From NCBI GenBank assembly GCA_023249675.1, contig JAHFCE010000021.1, forward strand, positions 1 to 57,039: a stretch of 57,039 nt of DNA, in the 5' to 3' direction. Shown in pieces: positions 34,865 to 45,900 of this stretch. The notes beneath the pieces were generated by a model, which was not told where the DNA came from, searched no databases, and saw only the letters and a program-made list of their open reading frames with translations. The DNA comes from Elusimicrobiota bacterium. Its GTDB lineage: Bacteria > Elusimicrobiota > Elusimicrobia > UBA1565 > UBA9628. The translations under genes were made by a program, and so were the position numbers. Positions within the stretch are counted from its first letter, which is position 1; every line of letters begins with the position of its first letter.

Positions 34865-35887
34865 ATGAACCACCTCGCCGAGGTCCGCGACCGTCTTCTC
34901 GGCGTCGTCGGCCTGCTGCTCGCCTGCACCGTGGCGGGCACGCTCGGCTACCACTTCATCGAGGGCTGGCCCCTGTTCGACGCCCTCTACATGACCGTGG
35001 TGACGCTCGCCACCGTGGGCTACGGGGAGACGCATCCGCTCTCGACTTCCGGGCGGGTCTTCACGATCCTGCTCATCATGGGCGGCATCGGGCTTGTGAC
35101 CTACGGCTTTTCGACTCTCACGTCCGTCTTGATCGACGGCCAGTTGTCGGACGCTCTCCGGAGGAGACGCATGGACAAGGACATCGCCAAACTGACGGGA
35201 CACTTCGTGGTTTGCGGCGCGGGGCACACCGGCGGCGTCGTCTGCGCCGAACTCAAGAAGACCGGCCGGGACTTCGTGGTCGTTGATCGGGACATCGAGG
35301 CCTTGGCTCAGCTTGAGGAACGGCTCGGCTTTTCCCCGCTGCGCGTCGTCGGCGACGGCTCCGAGGACGCGGTCCTGCTGCGCGCGGGGATCGAGCGCGC
35401 GGCCGGCGTGTTCGCCGTGCTCGCCACCGACCAGGACAACGCCTTCGTCGTGCTGTCCGCCAAGGGCCTCAACCCGAAGGCCAAGGTGCTCGCCTGCCAG
35501 AAGTCCCTCGGCGTGCGCGAGAAGCTCCTGCGCAGCGGCGCCGACGGCGTGGTCGACCCCGAGTTCATCGGGGGACTTCGGCTCGCCTCCGAAATGATCC
35601 GGCCGGTCACGGTGGGCTTTCTTGACTCGATGCTTCGCGCCACGGACGCGCACTTCCGCTTCGACGAGATCGCCGTGCCCGCGAATTCGTCGCTGGTCGG
35701 CAAGCCGGTCGGCGCGATCAAGGGCGGGGAAGGCGGAGCGCCGCTTGTCGTGGCCATCGTCGCGGCGGGTTCGGAATCGTACGAGCTCAATCCGCCCGTC
35801 TCACGCCCCATTCGCGCCGGCGACCGCCTCGTGATTCTCGGCGAGACCGAGGCGCTCGGCGGCCTGCGTCAGCGCGTTTTGTCCTAG
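34865..35887 (+). CDS. Potassium channel with RCK (TrkA-N/TrkA-C) domains
   Basis: Protein of 340 residues. Two transmembrane helices (about 11-29 and 66-88) surround a pore loop with the selectivity filter TVGYGE (about 56-61). After a basic linker comes a TrkA-N/RCK Rossmann domain (about 108-230; HFVVCGAGHTGGVVCAEL, VVDRD), then a TrkA-C domain (about 255-335; FDEIAVPANSSLVGKPVGAI ... IRAGDRLVILGE). This is the architecture of MthK-type channels, gated by ligand binding to an RCK ring. The GHTG variant of the usual GxGxxG loop keeps the glycines. The role is presumably K+ homeostasis or osmotic response. Confidence 0.9.
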   Translation: MNHLAEVRDRLLGVVGLLLACTVAGTLGYHFIEGWPLFDALYMTVVTLATVGYGETHPLSTSGRVFTILLIMGGIGLVTYGFSTLTSVLIDGQLSDALRRRRMDKDIAKLTGHFVVCGAGHTGGVVCAELKKTGRDFVVVDRDIEALAQLEERLGFSPLRVVGDGSEDAVLLRAGIERAAGVFAVLATDQDNAFVVLSAKGLNPKAKVLACQKSLGVREKLLRSGADGVVDPEFIGGLRLASEMIRPVTVGFLDSMLRATDAHFRFDEIAVPANSSLVGKPVGAIKGGEGGAPLVVAIVAAGSESYELNPPVSRPIRAGDRLVILGETEALGGLRQRVLS

Positions 35888-35897
35888 CCTTATCATC

Positions 35898-35910
35898 TAA
35901 AGCCTGGCAC
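35898..35910. repeat. 13-bp repeat flanking the RAYT-like gene, left
   Basis: TAAAGCCTGGCAC matches TAAAGCCTGACAC at 36834-36846 with one mismatch. Together they bracket the transposase-like gene. Confidence 0.5.
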
Positions 35911-35942
35911 CGAGGCGCGCGATAAGCTAGAATAGTCTCATC

Positions 35943-36836
35943 ATGGGACGCCCGCAAAGAATCCAGTACGCCGGCGCTTGCTACCTCGTCGTCTTGCAGG
36001 GCAATAATCGCCAAGATTTGTTCCTGTCGAATCAGGACCGCCGCCAGTTCCTCGCGCAGCTGAAGCAGTACAAGGAACGCCACGGCCTCAAGGTGTTCGC
36101 CTACAGCCTTCTTGGCAGCTCGGTCAACCTCCTTATCGAGACCGCCCTGCCCAATTTGTCCGCCGTGATGCAAGGCTTCAACACCCAATACACGAAATAT
36201 TTCAACGCCGCTCACAAGACCGTCGGCCATGTCTTTCAGGGCCGTTATCGGGCGTACATCGTCGACAAAGAAACCCACCTCGAGGAGATGACGCGCTATG
36301 TCCACCTCGCCTGCGCGCGCGACGCCCTCCAGGACAAGCCTTGGCGCTATCAGTGGTCCTCCTGCGCGGCCTACGTCGAGGCCGAGCGCAAGGAGCCGCT
36401 CGTGGATTCCGACGTCGTCCTGCGCAAGTTCGGCAATGGGCGCCTGAAGCAGTCGGTGGGCTACCTTCGTTCCATCGAGGAGCGTCTGAAAACCGTCGGC
36501 GAGCAGATTCTGCCGGTCATCGGCGGGGTGGCCATCGGGGGGGAGGCGTTTCTCGAGAAGCTTGCGGCCCACCGCGAGGCGCCGTCTCTGCCCCGGCCGG
36601 TTCCCGTCGCCGCCGCCCGTCAGATCATCGCCGAGGTGGCCGACCGCCACGGCCTCACCGAGGAGACCGTTCTCGGCCGGGTGCAATGGCGCGAGGTTTC
36701 CGCGGTCCGCCGCGAGGCGATCCATCGGGTTTGGAAGGAAACCCGCATGGGCGTGTCCGAGTTGGCCCGTCTTTTCCGGCGCACCCCCAGCGCGATCAGC
36801 CAGGTGATTCGCTCTTTGGAAACCGAAACGACTTAA
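35943..36836 (+). CDS. REP-associated tyrosine transposase homologue lacking HUH, fused to a DnaA-like domain
   Basis: Protein of 297 residues. Residues 1-140 match Y1/RAYT transposases (RIQYAGACYLVVLQGNNRQDLF, VFAYSLLGSSVNLLIE, LSAVMQGFNTQYTKYFNAAHK, GHVFQGRYRAYIVD, YVHLACARDAL, YQWSSCAAY). Where the family has N-H-V-H-L-L, this protein reads S59-S60-V61-N62-L-L, so both metal-binding His are lost; the candidate catalytic Tyr region (Y83/Y86) remains. The C-terminus (about 210-295: IAEVADRHGLTEETVLGRV...RREAIHRVWKETRMGVSELARLFRRTPSAISQVIRSLE) resembles the DnaA C-terminal DNA-binding domain. I infer a domesticated DNA-binding protein rather than an active transposase. TAGAAT lies nine bases before the start. 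Confidence 0.85.
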   Translation: MGRPQRIQYAGACYLVVLQGNNRQDLFLSNQDRRQFLAQLKQYKERHGLKVFAYSLLGSSVNLLIETALPNLSAVMQGFNTQYTKYFNAAHKTVGHVFQGRYRAYIVDKETHLEEMTRYVHLACARDALQDKPWRYQWSSCAAYVEAERKEPLVDSDVVLRKFGNGRLKQSVGYLRSIEERLKTVGEQILPVIGGVAIGGEAFLEKLAAHREAPSLPRPVPVAAARQIIAEVADRHGLTEETVLGRVQWREVSAVRREAIHRVWKETRMGVSELARLFRRTPSAISQVIRSLETETT

Positions 36837-36846
36837 AGCCTGACAC
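36834..36846. repeat. 13-bp repeat flanking the RAYT-like gene, right
   Basis: TAAAGCCTGACAC begins with the TAA stop codon of the RAYT-like gene and pairs with 35898-35910. Confidence 0.5.
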
Positions 36847-36874
36847 TGCAGGGGTCCTTAGTCCCAAGGCACCC

Positions 36875-36898
36875 TGGGCCATTTAATGGGCGTTTTTT
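36875..36898 (+). terminator. Possible intrinsic terminator of the RAYT-like gene
   Basis: GCCATT-T-AATGGGC forms a stem with one bulge and is followed by GTTTTTT. Confidence 0.4.
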
Positions 36899-36912
36899 AG
36901 GCCCGCCAGGGG

Positions 36913-36941
36913 CTGACAAAGGCGAGAAGTGGGTATATGCT
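36913..36941 (+). promoter_or_regulatory. Promoter CTGACA-N17-TATGCT for the giant gene
   Basis: -35 CTGACA 36913-36918 and -10 TATGCT 36936-36941. It would start transcription near 36948, which argues for GTG 36949 over ATG 36937 as the start codon. Confidence 0.5.
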
Positions 36942-36948
36942 ATGGGAA

Positions 36949-39900
36949 GTGACCCCTCGCTCCCTGAGCCTGCTGGGACGCAAAACGGTTGCGGCCGCGC
37001 TCGCGGCCGCTCTTGCGCTGTCCGGATCCGGCCCGATCTACGCTCAAGAAATCCGCGCGATCGCGGGGCGCGGCGAATTGGGCGGCCGGGCCGGCGAAGC
37101 CGGCGTGCCGGCCTTGCCGAACGTCCTGTCTCCGTTGTCGCCGCCGGCGTTCAATGGCGCGCTGACGCCGACCTCCTCCGCGCTGCCGGGGCCCTCGATT
37201 TCGCCGTCGGCCGCGGTGCTGGGAGGCCACGCGCGCGCCTTGCCGGCTTTGGCGGCCCCGTCGTTGCTTCCGGCTGTCGCCGTTGCGGAGCCTGTGCCCG
37301 CGCCGGGAGCGGCGAAGACGCCGGTCAAGTCCGGCGAGGCCGCGGTCCTTCCCGCCGAGACCGCGGACGGCGACGCGAAGGATTTCGCCGACGCCGAGTT
37401 CCACCGCCTCAATGGCGAGGTCGACGCCGCGGTCTCGGGCGAGGCCGCGCCGGTCGCCGCGGCGCCCGCACCGGTTCCGGCCGAGTCATCCTCAGATCCG
37501 TCGCGCGACGGATCGGTGGATATCCTGTCGGTCCCGCCGGCGCCCGAGATCGACAAGCCCGAGCCGCCGGCAGCCGAACCCGACTTTTTCTCTCCCCGAG
37601 AGCCGATCAAGTACGTTTACGAAGATTTTCTCGGTTTCCGCGCCGTCAGGGGCGTGCGCCACGACCCGACGCTCAAGCCGCTTCTCAGGATCGAGAGCAT
37701 CGATCAGGTCATTGACCATATCTCCCGCCAGTTCGACATTCCCCGAGCGCGCATTCTTGAGCTGGGCGCGAAGTACCGCCTCAACGAGTACAGCCCGCTC
37801 GCGTCGTGGGTCAGCGTCTACGATCGCCTCCAAGCCTCCAACCGCGACCAGTTCAAGCGCCTCGACGCGAAGAAGTACCACACGTGGATAGACGAGGAGC
37901 CTGTCCGTTACCCCGCCGGCTGGGACGGCGTCAAGGCGCGCTTCGGCGCGCTGCGCGACGGCCTGCGTCCCGCGTCGATCGCGCGCCGCGTGGGCGAGCA
38001 CCTCGCGCGCGAGAAGGCGACTTTCCGAATGCTCGCGAACAAGACGTACAAACCGGGCTGGCGCGGGACGATGCAGAGGGCTTCCCGGCTCCACGTCCAT
38101 TTCATCGGCGCGGCGTTTCGCTTCCCGTACCACCTGTTCGACATGTTCATCTTCGGCTACTTCCGTCAGGCGATCTCTTTCGAGCATCGGCATTCGGGCG
38201 AGGACTTCTTCGCGCTGTCGGACCGCGAGAAGTTCGCCGAACAGTGGCTTGAGGCCGCGATGCACCAGGACTGGGTCAAGGGCGCCGGCGCGTTCTCCGG
38301 GATTCGCGCCAATCGCTGGTACCGCGGGGCCAACCACTGGTTCATCGTTCCCTTCGCAGCACCCCTGACGACCTTCGTCGCGCGGCGCCTGACGCTCGCG
38401 GTCATGAGCATGATCGCGATGGGGTTTCTCGGCGCGCTCTCCCCCTTCCTGCCCCTGTCGTTTGCGATCACCCCGATCCCTGTGGTCGGCCCCGCGATCG
38501 TCGCCGTGCTCAACGGCCTGCCGGTGGCCGTCGCCGTCGTGCCCTGGCTGGGCCCCGTCCTGGCGCCCGTCGTCGCGGCCGCGACCACGGCTTTGGCTCG
38601 GGACCTGATCTTGGGCCCCCTGATGAACACCTTGATCCTCTCGACCTTGCTGACCTACCCGGCCGCGGCCCGGGAGGCCGTGGCACGCCTGCGCGACGAG
38701 GCGCCGCTCGCGCACATGCCGATGGGGGGGATGGTCATGGCCGTTTTGGGCGCGGCCGTGTCGTGGCAATTCTGGAGCTCGAATCTGAAGTCCTTCCTCG
38801 GCCTGGCCACGGTTGGCGCCGAGATCCAGGCCATCATGACCTACGCGGGCTCGATCGACGCGGGGATCGATCCCGGCTTTAAAGCCGTCTTTGGCCGCGA
38901 GATACACCTCTTCCACGGGGTCGCGGGCGCGGTCGAACTCCCCGCGGGCGAGAGCGTGATTCGGTTCGGCGGCGCCATCACGTGGGGCAACGTCCTTCTT
39001 TACAAGATGCAGACGCTCGCCGGCTTTAACATCTCGAATGCGGTCATGAACTCCACTTTGCTGGTCAAGGGCATGATCTTCGGCGAGAGCGCCACGGACC
39101 TGCCGATGGCCAAGAGCTCGGCGCAGGAGCTGATCGCCGCCTCGAGCGCGCGGACCAAGGACCAGGGCTTGCCTTTCGACCCGAACCTATGGATGAAGCC
39201 GTTGTCGGAGGCCAAGGCGCGCATCGTGGAGTTGGCGGGCAAGGCGGGGCATCTCGACGCCGAGATCGCGGCGGTCAAGGAGCATCGCACGAAGCTTTGG
39301 GCCGAGCTCGGCGACAAGAGAGCCCAGATCGAACGCCTTCAGGCGCTGAGCCGCCCGGTCACCGACGCGGAGCGCGCGGAGCAGGCGCGCCTGATCGCCG
39401 CGCTCGCGGCCAAGTCCGACGAGGTCGGCGTGCGCGAGAAGCTGGCCGAGCGCCGCGACCTTCTGCAGCCGCCGAGCGACGCGGACGCCTTGGCCCGCCT
39501 CAAGGCCCTGCAGAAGGAGTTTACGGGCAAGATGCCGCCGCCTCCGCCCGACCGCAACGGCTACTGGGAGGACCTCGCGGCGCAAGACGCCTCGATGAAG
39601 GCCTTATCGCAGCGGCTGGAGACTTATGCCGAGGGCAAGGTCCCTTCGCCGCCGGGGGGTGAAGTCGCTCCCGCGTTGACCGCCGGCGCGCGCGACCAGA
39701 TCGCCAGGCTTGTCGCCGACATCGAGGCCCTGCGCGCCGAGGCCAAGGGCGAGCTCGCCGAGCGCGACGCGGCGTCCGCTTTGCTCTCCGCCTCGAGCCG
39801 TCTGCGCAACGCCGCCTTGCGCGCGCGCAACCCGTCCGTGATGATTCCCTTCCACACCGACAAGGCCAAGCTTTCAAGCGTGATGGCGCTGGCGCTGTCC

Positions 39901-42900
39901 CTCAACGAGATCAATGCCGCCCAGACCGCGATTGCGCAGATGACGGACCTGGTCGAGAGCAAGCGCGCGAAGATATCGGCGTCAAGGGCGGAAAACCAGC
40001 GCAGCCAGAACTCCGCCGATCAGAATGCCGGCCTGAATGCGACCTGGAAGGGCGAAGTCGATCAAGATATCGCCGATGACGACTCGACGCTCAAGGACAT
40101 CGCCGAATCCAAGACCAAGGTGAGCCTAGTCGTCGAGCGCCTGGGCGCTTTTAAGACCGACCTGCGCGCCTTCATCGACTCGGTCAACGCCGAGGACCGC
40201 GGGGAAAGTGCTGACGCCGCCACGGAGTACCAGCGCCGCATCGAACTTCTGCCTCAGATCAAGGCCTGGCGCGAGAACGGGGGCAACCCGAACGATCCTG
40301 ACGCGTTCTCGCTGAAGAAGTTTACCGATGACCTGGCCGAGATCGACGACAACATCACGAAGGCCGCGGACGGCCTCGTTCGCCTGCCGACCTCGCCGGA
40401 TGAGCTGGCAGGCACGGTCATGGCCAAGGTTCCGGGTCCGGAAGTGTCTCTGTCTAATCCCAGCCAGGAGCGAATGCGGCAGGTCCTGGCTGAGCGCAAG
40501 GTTTACTGGCAGGGCAAGCGCGCTGACTTCGGCAAGTCCCTCGACACGGTCAACCGCATGCTCGACGCGGGCAACGGCCGCACGGTGCTCGACGAATTCG
40601 GCGACCCGCACCCCGAATCCCTCCCGTTGTGGCGAGAGCGGTCGCAATCCGAGATGGCGGCGGCGCAGGCCGCGGCGCGCTCGGATCTCAGCCAACTCGA
40701 CGCGCTCGCGGCCAATATCAACCGGGCCTCGGGCTCAAGCCTGCCGATGCTCGCGGGCCTCGGGCTCAAGGAGCTTCAGGACGCGATCAAGACCTACGGC
40801 GACAACCTCAAAGCCGTGACGTTCTCCGAAACCGAGAGCCTCCAGTCGCACACGGCGATGATGGACCTGGTGTCCTCGGCGCGGCTCGTGCCCCAGGCCG
40901 CGCGGGAGATCATCCGCTGGTCGAAGGCTGACGCGACGGTGACCGCGATCGACGACGCGGCCCTCAACATACTGCCCAAGGCAAAGACCGGTTTGGAAGG
41001 CATCGCGCACATGCTCGACGTCGTTCTCAGCGACGTGATCCTCGACGAGGCCTGGAACCAAAATCCGCCCCCGCGCGGCGAGCCGGGGAAGGCGCAACGG
41101 CAGGGGCTGATTGACCGCAAGACCGCCCTTCTGCGCGACACGATCCTGCCCGCGCTGCGGGGCGCGCGTGCGATGTTGGTGGACACCTTGATCCCGTACC
41201 AGCGCAAGTCGATTGAGGACATGAACGCCGCGAGCAGCGACTACTTCAAGCTGTATGACTCGAAGAAGACCTTGATCGAAGAGGCCGACAAGCTCTACAA
41301 CCACACCATGCCGTGGACGTTCGCGACGTTCGGCGCGGCCGATGGCGACCAGGCGGAGGCGAGGCAGAAGATCGGCGAGTGGCGCCACAGGCTTCAGAAG
41401 CGTCTGGACGGTTATGACGACGCGAAGGGCCATCACAAGGGGGTTCACGAGTATCAGGTCGAAGCGGCCAACCGCAAGGATCCGAACTTCTCCGGCACCG
41501 AGGACCTCTACGGCGAGACCCAGCCCTTCAGCCTGCCCAAGAAGATCGAGCAGTACACCGCCGAGCGGAAGCTGCGCGCGGAGCAGGTCAACGCGCAGGA
41601 CGCGCAGATCAACGAGATTATCGGCAAGATCGAGACGATCTCGAAGGGCAAGTACGCGATGTCGAGTTTTCGCCTGCCGGTCGGCGTGACGCCGGACGCC
41701 GCGGGCGTTTCGCGCGCGCAGGCGGCCGTCGACGGCCGGGCCGTCCAGAATCTCGTGGACCGGCTCAAGGCCGTGGCCGACGAAAGTCAGGCGGGGGTGG
41801 CGGCCATCAGCATCGGCGGCGACGGCACGGTTCCATCGGGGCCGCAGCCCGCGATCGCGATTTCAGAGAATCAGCAGATCTCGCTCTTGGCGCTCGACGC
41901 GGCCAAGCGCCTCGTGCCGACCAGCCTCAATCAGCCCGAGACCGCGCCGGCGGCGTTTGCGCTCGCGCGGCTGCTGTACTCGGACGCGGTGATCGCGGCC
42001 GCCCAAGACGGCCTCCACGTCCAGCTTCCGGAGGCCGAACGTTTCCTCGGCCGCGTTTCGACGGTGCTGGGCGAAGCGATCGCCGACATCTCCAACGATG
42101 AGGACTATGCGGCCAAAAACGGCGCGAGTGAGACCGCGGAGCAGGTTTTTGCGCGCAAGATCCGCGTGTACTCGTCGCTTGACGGAGTGCTTCTTGAGGC
42201 CGCGGACTTCTTCCGCCTCAAGCAAGGTTGGAGCCGCGACAAGTTCGCCACGCTCGACCGCGTGCGCGACTACTACGATGCGCTCCACGACATCTACAGC
42301 GGAGGCCAGACGGCCAACGACAACGAGGTCGAAGCGCTCGATAAGATGCAGGACGCTCTGCGCCTGACGATGAGCGACCTCGAGCAAAAGCGCGTCAAGG
42401 TCTCCTCGTGGCTCAACCAGCTGAATCCGAGGCAGAAAAGCGCGCTCAACAGCGCGAGCGAGGACGTCTCGCAGATCATGGACAAGACGCGCGACGCCCT
42501 TGAGACGAACATCGACTGGCACGTTCTTGAGGATCGCCTTGGCCGTTCGCGCGAGATCCTCCAGTCGCAGTTGACCCAGATCGAAGACAAGCAAAACGAG
42601 CTCGCCGCGATCTTGGCCAAGCCCGAGGCGCAGGGCCGGCTGCCGGCCGATCTCGCGCGCCGCGTCGAGGCCTTGCGCCTGGGCCGCTCCGGCTGGGTCA
42701 ACGAGGGATCTTCGGCGGCTCCGGCGTCCTTGGTCATTCGCAAGGCCGAGTACGGAGCCTTCGTCGACTCCTTGCTCGGCCTGGTCGCCTCGGGCGCGCC
42801 GCGCTCGGCGGCGGAGATGTCCGCGCTCAAGGCCGACTTGCTCAAGAACCCCCAAAGCTTGGCCTCCTTGGTCCCGAACTCCAAGGTGCTCGAACTCGGC

Positions 42901-45900
42901 GACGCGGCCGACGGCTTCTATCTCGTCTACCAGTCGGGGTTCGCGGTCCCGCACGGCCTCAACACGAACTCGTGGGCGACATTGGGCAACATCGGCAAGG
43001 TGTTCGGAAGCAATGTCAGCGTGTCCGGCTACAAGATCTCAAGCCCGCCCAGCAAAGACGGTGAAAACGCGCCGTATGGCGACAAGGGCGTGGACATACA
43101 AGTGGAGAGCCTGCAGGGCAAGAACAGCGTGAATTATCTCAACGTCGACCTGCACCGCTTCGCCTTCGACATTCCGGCCGACAACAGCGTCAAGGCCGGC
43201 GCGGGTGAAAGCCGCCTGATGATCTTCAACGATCACGCGTACATGTCGGACGGCAAGGACCTCTACGTCGGCCTCGCGGGCTTCGCCGACGGCGCGCTCC
43301 AGGACACAAAAGACAAGCCGTACTACTACGGCGGCAACGCCAAGACCTCGGTCAAGATGACGAAGGTGATGACCCTCGACGCCGAGCAGCGCGCGCTGTG
43401 GGCCACGGATCCGCGCAAGTTCCTCCAGGACGTTCCCCTCAACTTCACGGGTTACGACCCGGACCTCCGCAATTTCACCATCACGGCCAGTGGCGAGAAG
43501 AAGGATTATTTCCGCACCCAGGTCGGCCCGAAGTTCGACCTCAACCGCCTGATGAACCCCGACGGCGGAGGGGAGGCGTTCACGCTCGACCTGTACTGGG
43601 CGAAGACCGCGGGCACCGACGACGTCAATCAACAAGCCGCTGGAGTCAGTCTCTTAAAGGGATTCTCGCTGAAGAATTCGGAAGGAAAGACCTGGATGCG
43701 CATCGACAATCGCGCGACCGTCGAGGCCGGCCCGAAGCAGACCGAGACCTTCGACCGCCTCGCGGTCTCCTTTCCCGACTCGGGCCTGGTCGTCAGCGGC
43801 GAAGGCAGGATCATCGGCGGTGCGCGGACCTACTTCGGGCAGATCGCGAAGAAGATGGGCGATCATTCGGACATCTCGCTCAGTTACGGCTCGCAGTACA
43901 TGGGCATGAACGACCGGCTCTCGATCGGGATGAACAACTCGTTCACGCTCGCCGAGCTCTGGCAGAAGGTCAGCGACGACACGGCCTTAAACCTGAGCGG
44001 CGGCGAGACGCTCAAGGGCTACAATCGCGAGTTCGGCGACTTCTTCTCGGGCGACGAGGCCAAGTCCTCGCGCACGGCGATGGAACTGCTGAAGGTCTAT
44101 GAGCGGGACATCGGGCTCAAGCTCGTCTCGCAGGACATCGGCGGCATGACGAGCGAAATCCAGCAGTGGCGCAAGGCCGGCGCGTTCATGGAGAACTCGC
44201 GCGTGCGAGGCATGGTCGGCTTCACCTCGCGCCCGGTGTCCAACGACCTGACCGAGCGCGCGGTCGGCGGCGGCTTGACGGTCGGAAGCTACAGCGAGAT
44301 GTCGATGAGCAAGACCCAGAAGCAGTTCATCGAGACCCACGTCCAGGCGCTGTCGCGCGAAGGCCTGCGCCTGCAGGATCGCATGCTGTCCCTGACGATC
44401 GACTGGCAGGCCGCGATCGTGGAGCTCGCCCAGGCGCAGTGGGCGCTTAAGATGGCCGACTTCTCGGTCCAAAACGCGCCGTCCGAGGCCTCGCGCCGCG
44501 AGGCGGCCGTGAGCCGGGTCGAGGCCGAGTCGCGCCTGCACCAAGCGGCGCTGCGCTACAACGGGTTGACCGGCCGCGACCCGCAGGCGCCGCCGCCTTT
44601 TGCGGACCTCAATGCCGAGGACCTGCGCCAGATGCTCGGCAGCATCAGCCGCCTGCTCGCCTCGCCCGATCGCCTTGGCGCGATTCTGGGCGGCCTTGAT
44701 GGGGAGGCGCTAAAGAAGTCCATCGGGGAGAATCCCTTCAACCTCGTCGACTGGATCCCGTGGGTGGATCGCCTGACGATCGGTTTCGGCGTGCAGTTCC
44801 AGGACATGATGGCCAACCAAGTGCTCACCGTCGGCGGCTCCCTGCGGGTGCCGATTTATGACCCGGCCTCGAAGAGAACCGATAAGGCGTACGCGCTCGA
44901 GGCGCAGGCGGTGAAGGAGGAGATGAAGCAGGCTTATGCCGAGCGCACGTCGGCGAGCCGGGCCGCCGCCGAGCAGGCCGTCCTCTGGGAGGCGAGCGCG
45001 CGCGCCATTGAGCCGAACGCCCCGGCCGCCGCGCGGGCCCTCTCCGACGCGATCCGCGCCTCCCGCAACGGCCTGATCGGTCCGGAGAAGCTGCGTGCGG
45101 CCTTCGCGGCCTGGAACTGGTACCTGTCGACGTCTCTCGATGCGCTCTCTCGCGCGGCCCTGCTCCGGGCCTCGGCCAGCGTTCAGGTGCCGTTTGAACG
45201 CCCCGCGCGCAACGACGGTTCGCCGCTGCGCCTTTCTTCCATCGATGACGCCTTCGCCGCGGCATCGGCGAACTCGCACAACCTCGGCGAGATCGCCAAG
45301 CATCAAGAGGCCGCCGAGGAGATGGCCCGCGCGGCCGACCGCCGCATTCAAAAGGCGTGGGTCGATGTCGGCGTGGGTGTCGGCCTGACGGCCCAAGGCG
45401 TGGGCTGGCTGCCCTCGCTCGGCGCCACGGGCATCTCGGTGATCCCCACGCTCGGCTTCGAGCTCAAGCCCGAGGAAATGCGCGAGCTGCAAGTGACGGA
45501 TCACGAACGGCAGACCGACTATTACGGGGCCCTCAAGAACCGCGTCGAGTCCGGGCTTGCCGTGCAGTTCTACCAGAACATGGCGGCATTGCGTTCGGCG
45601 CAGTCTCGTCTTGCCATCTACGACGATCGTCTGCTTCCGGAACTGGGATCCGCGGCGGCCGCGGGCGGAGCCGACGCGGTGCGCCGCTATGACGAGGCCA
45701 AGCTCGCCCGCGAGGCGACGAGCCTTGAGTTCGCGAAGGCGCGCGAGACGATCAACTTTCTGCTCGGCCGGCCGGCCGAGGCGACGATCACGGTGGAGAT
45801 CGACGAGCGCCAGGCGCTTGTCGCCCTGTCGCGCCTGCTCGCCGCGAAGGACCCCGTCGCCACCCAGCGCCGCATCTTGGACGCGCGCGTGTCCGTCGCG

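Noticed and set aside
33704-35653. A 649-codon antisense frame across the GGQ, engB and channel genes
   Set aside because: It overlaps three well-supported sense genes and shows no protein-like motif.
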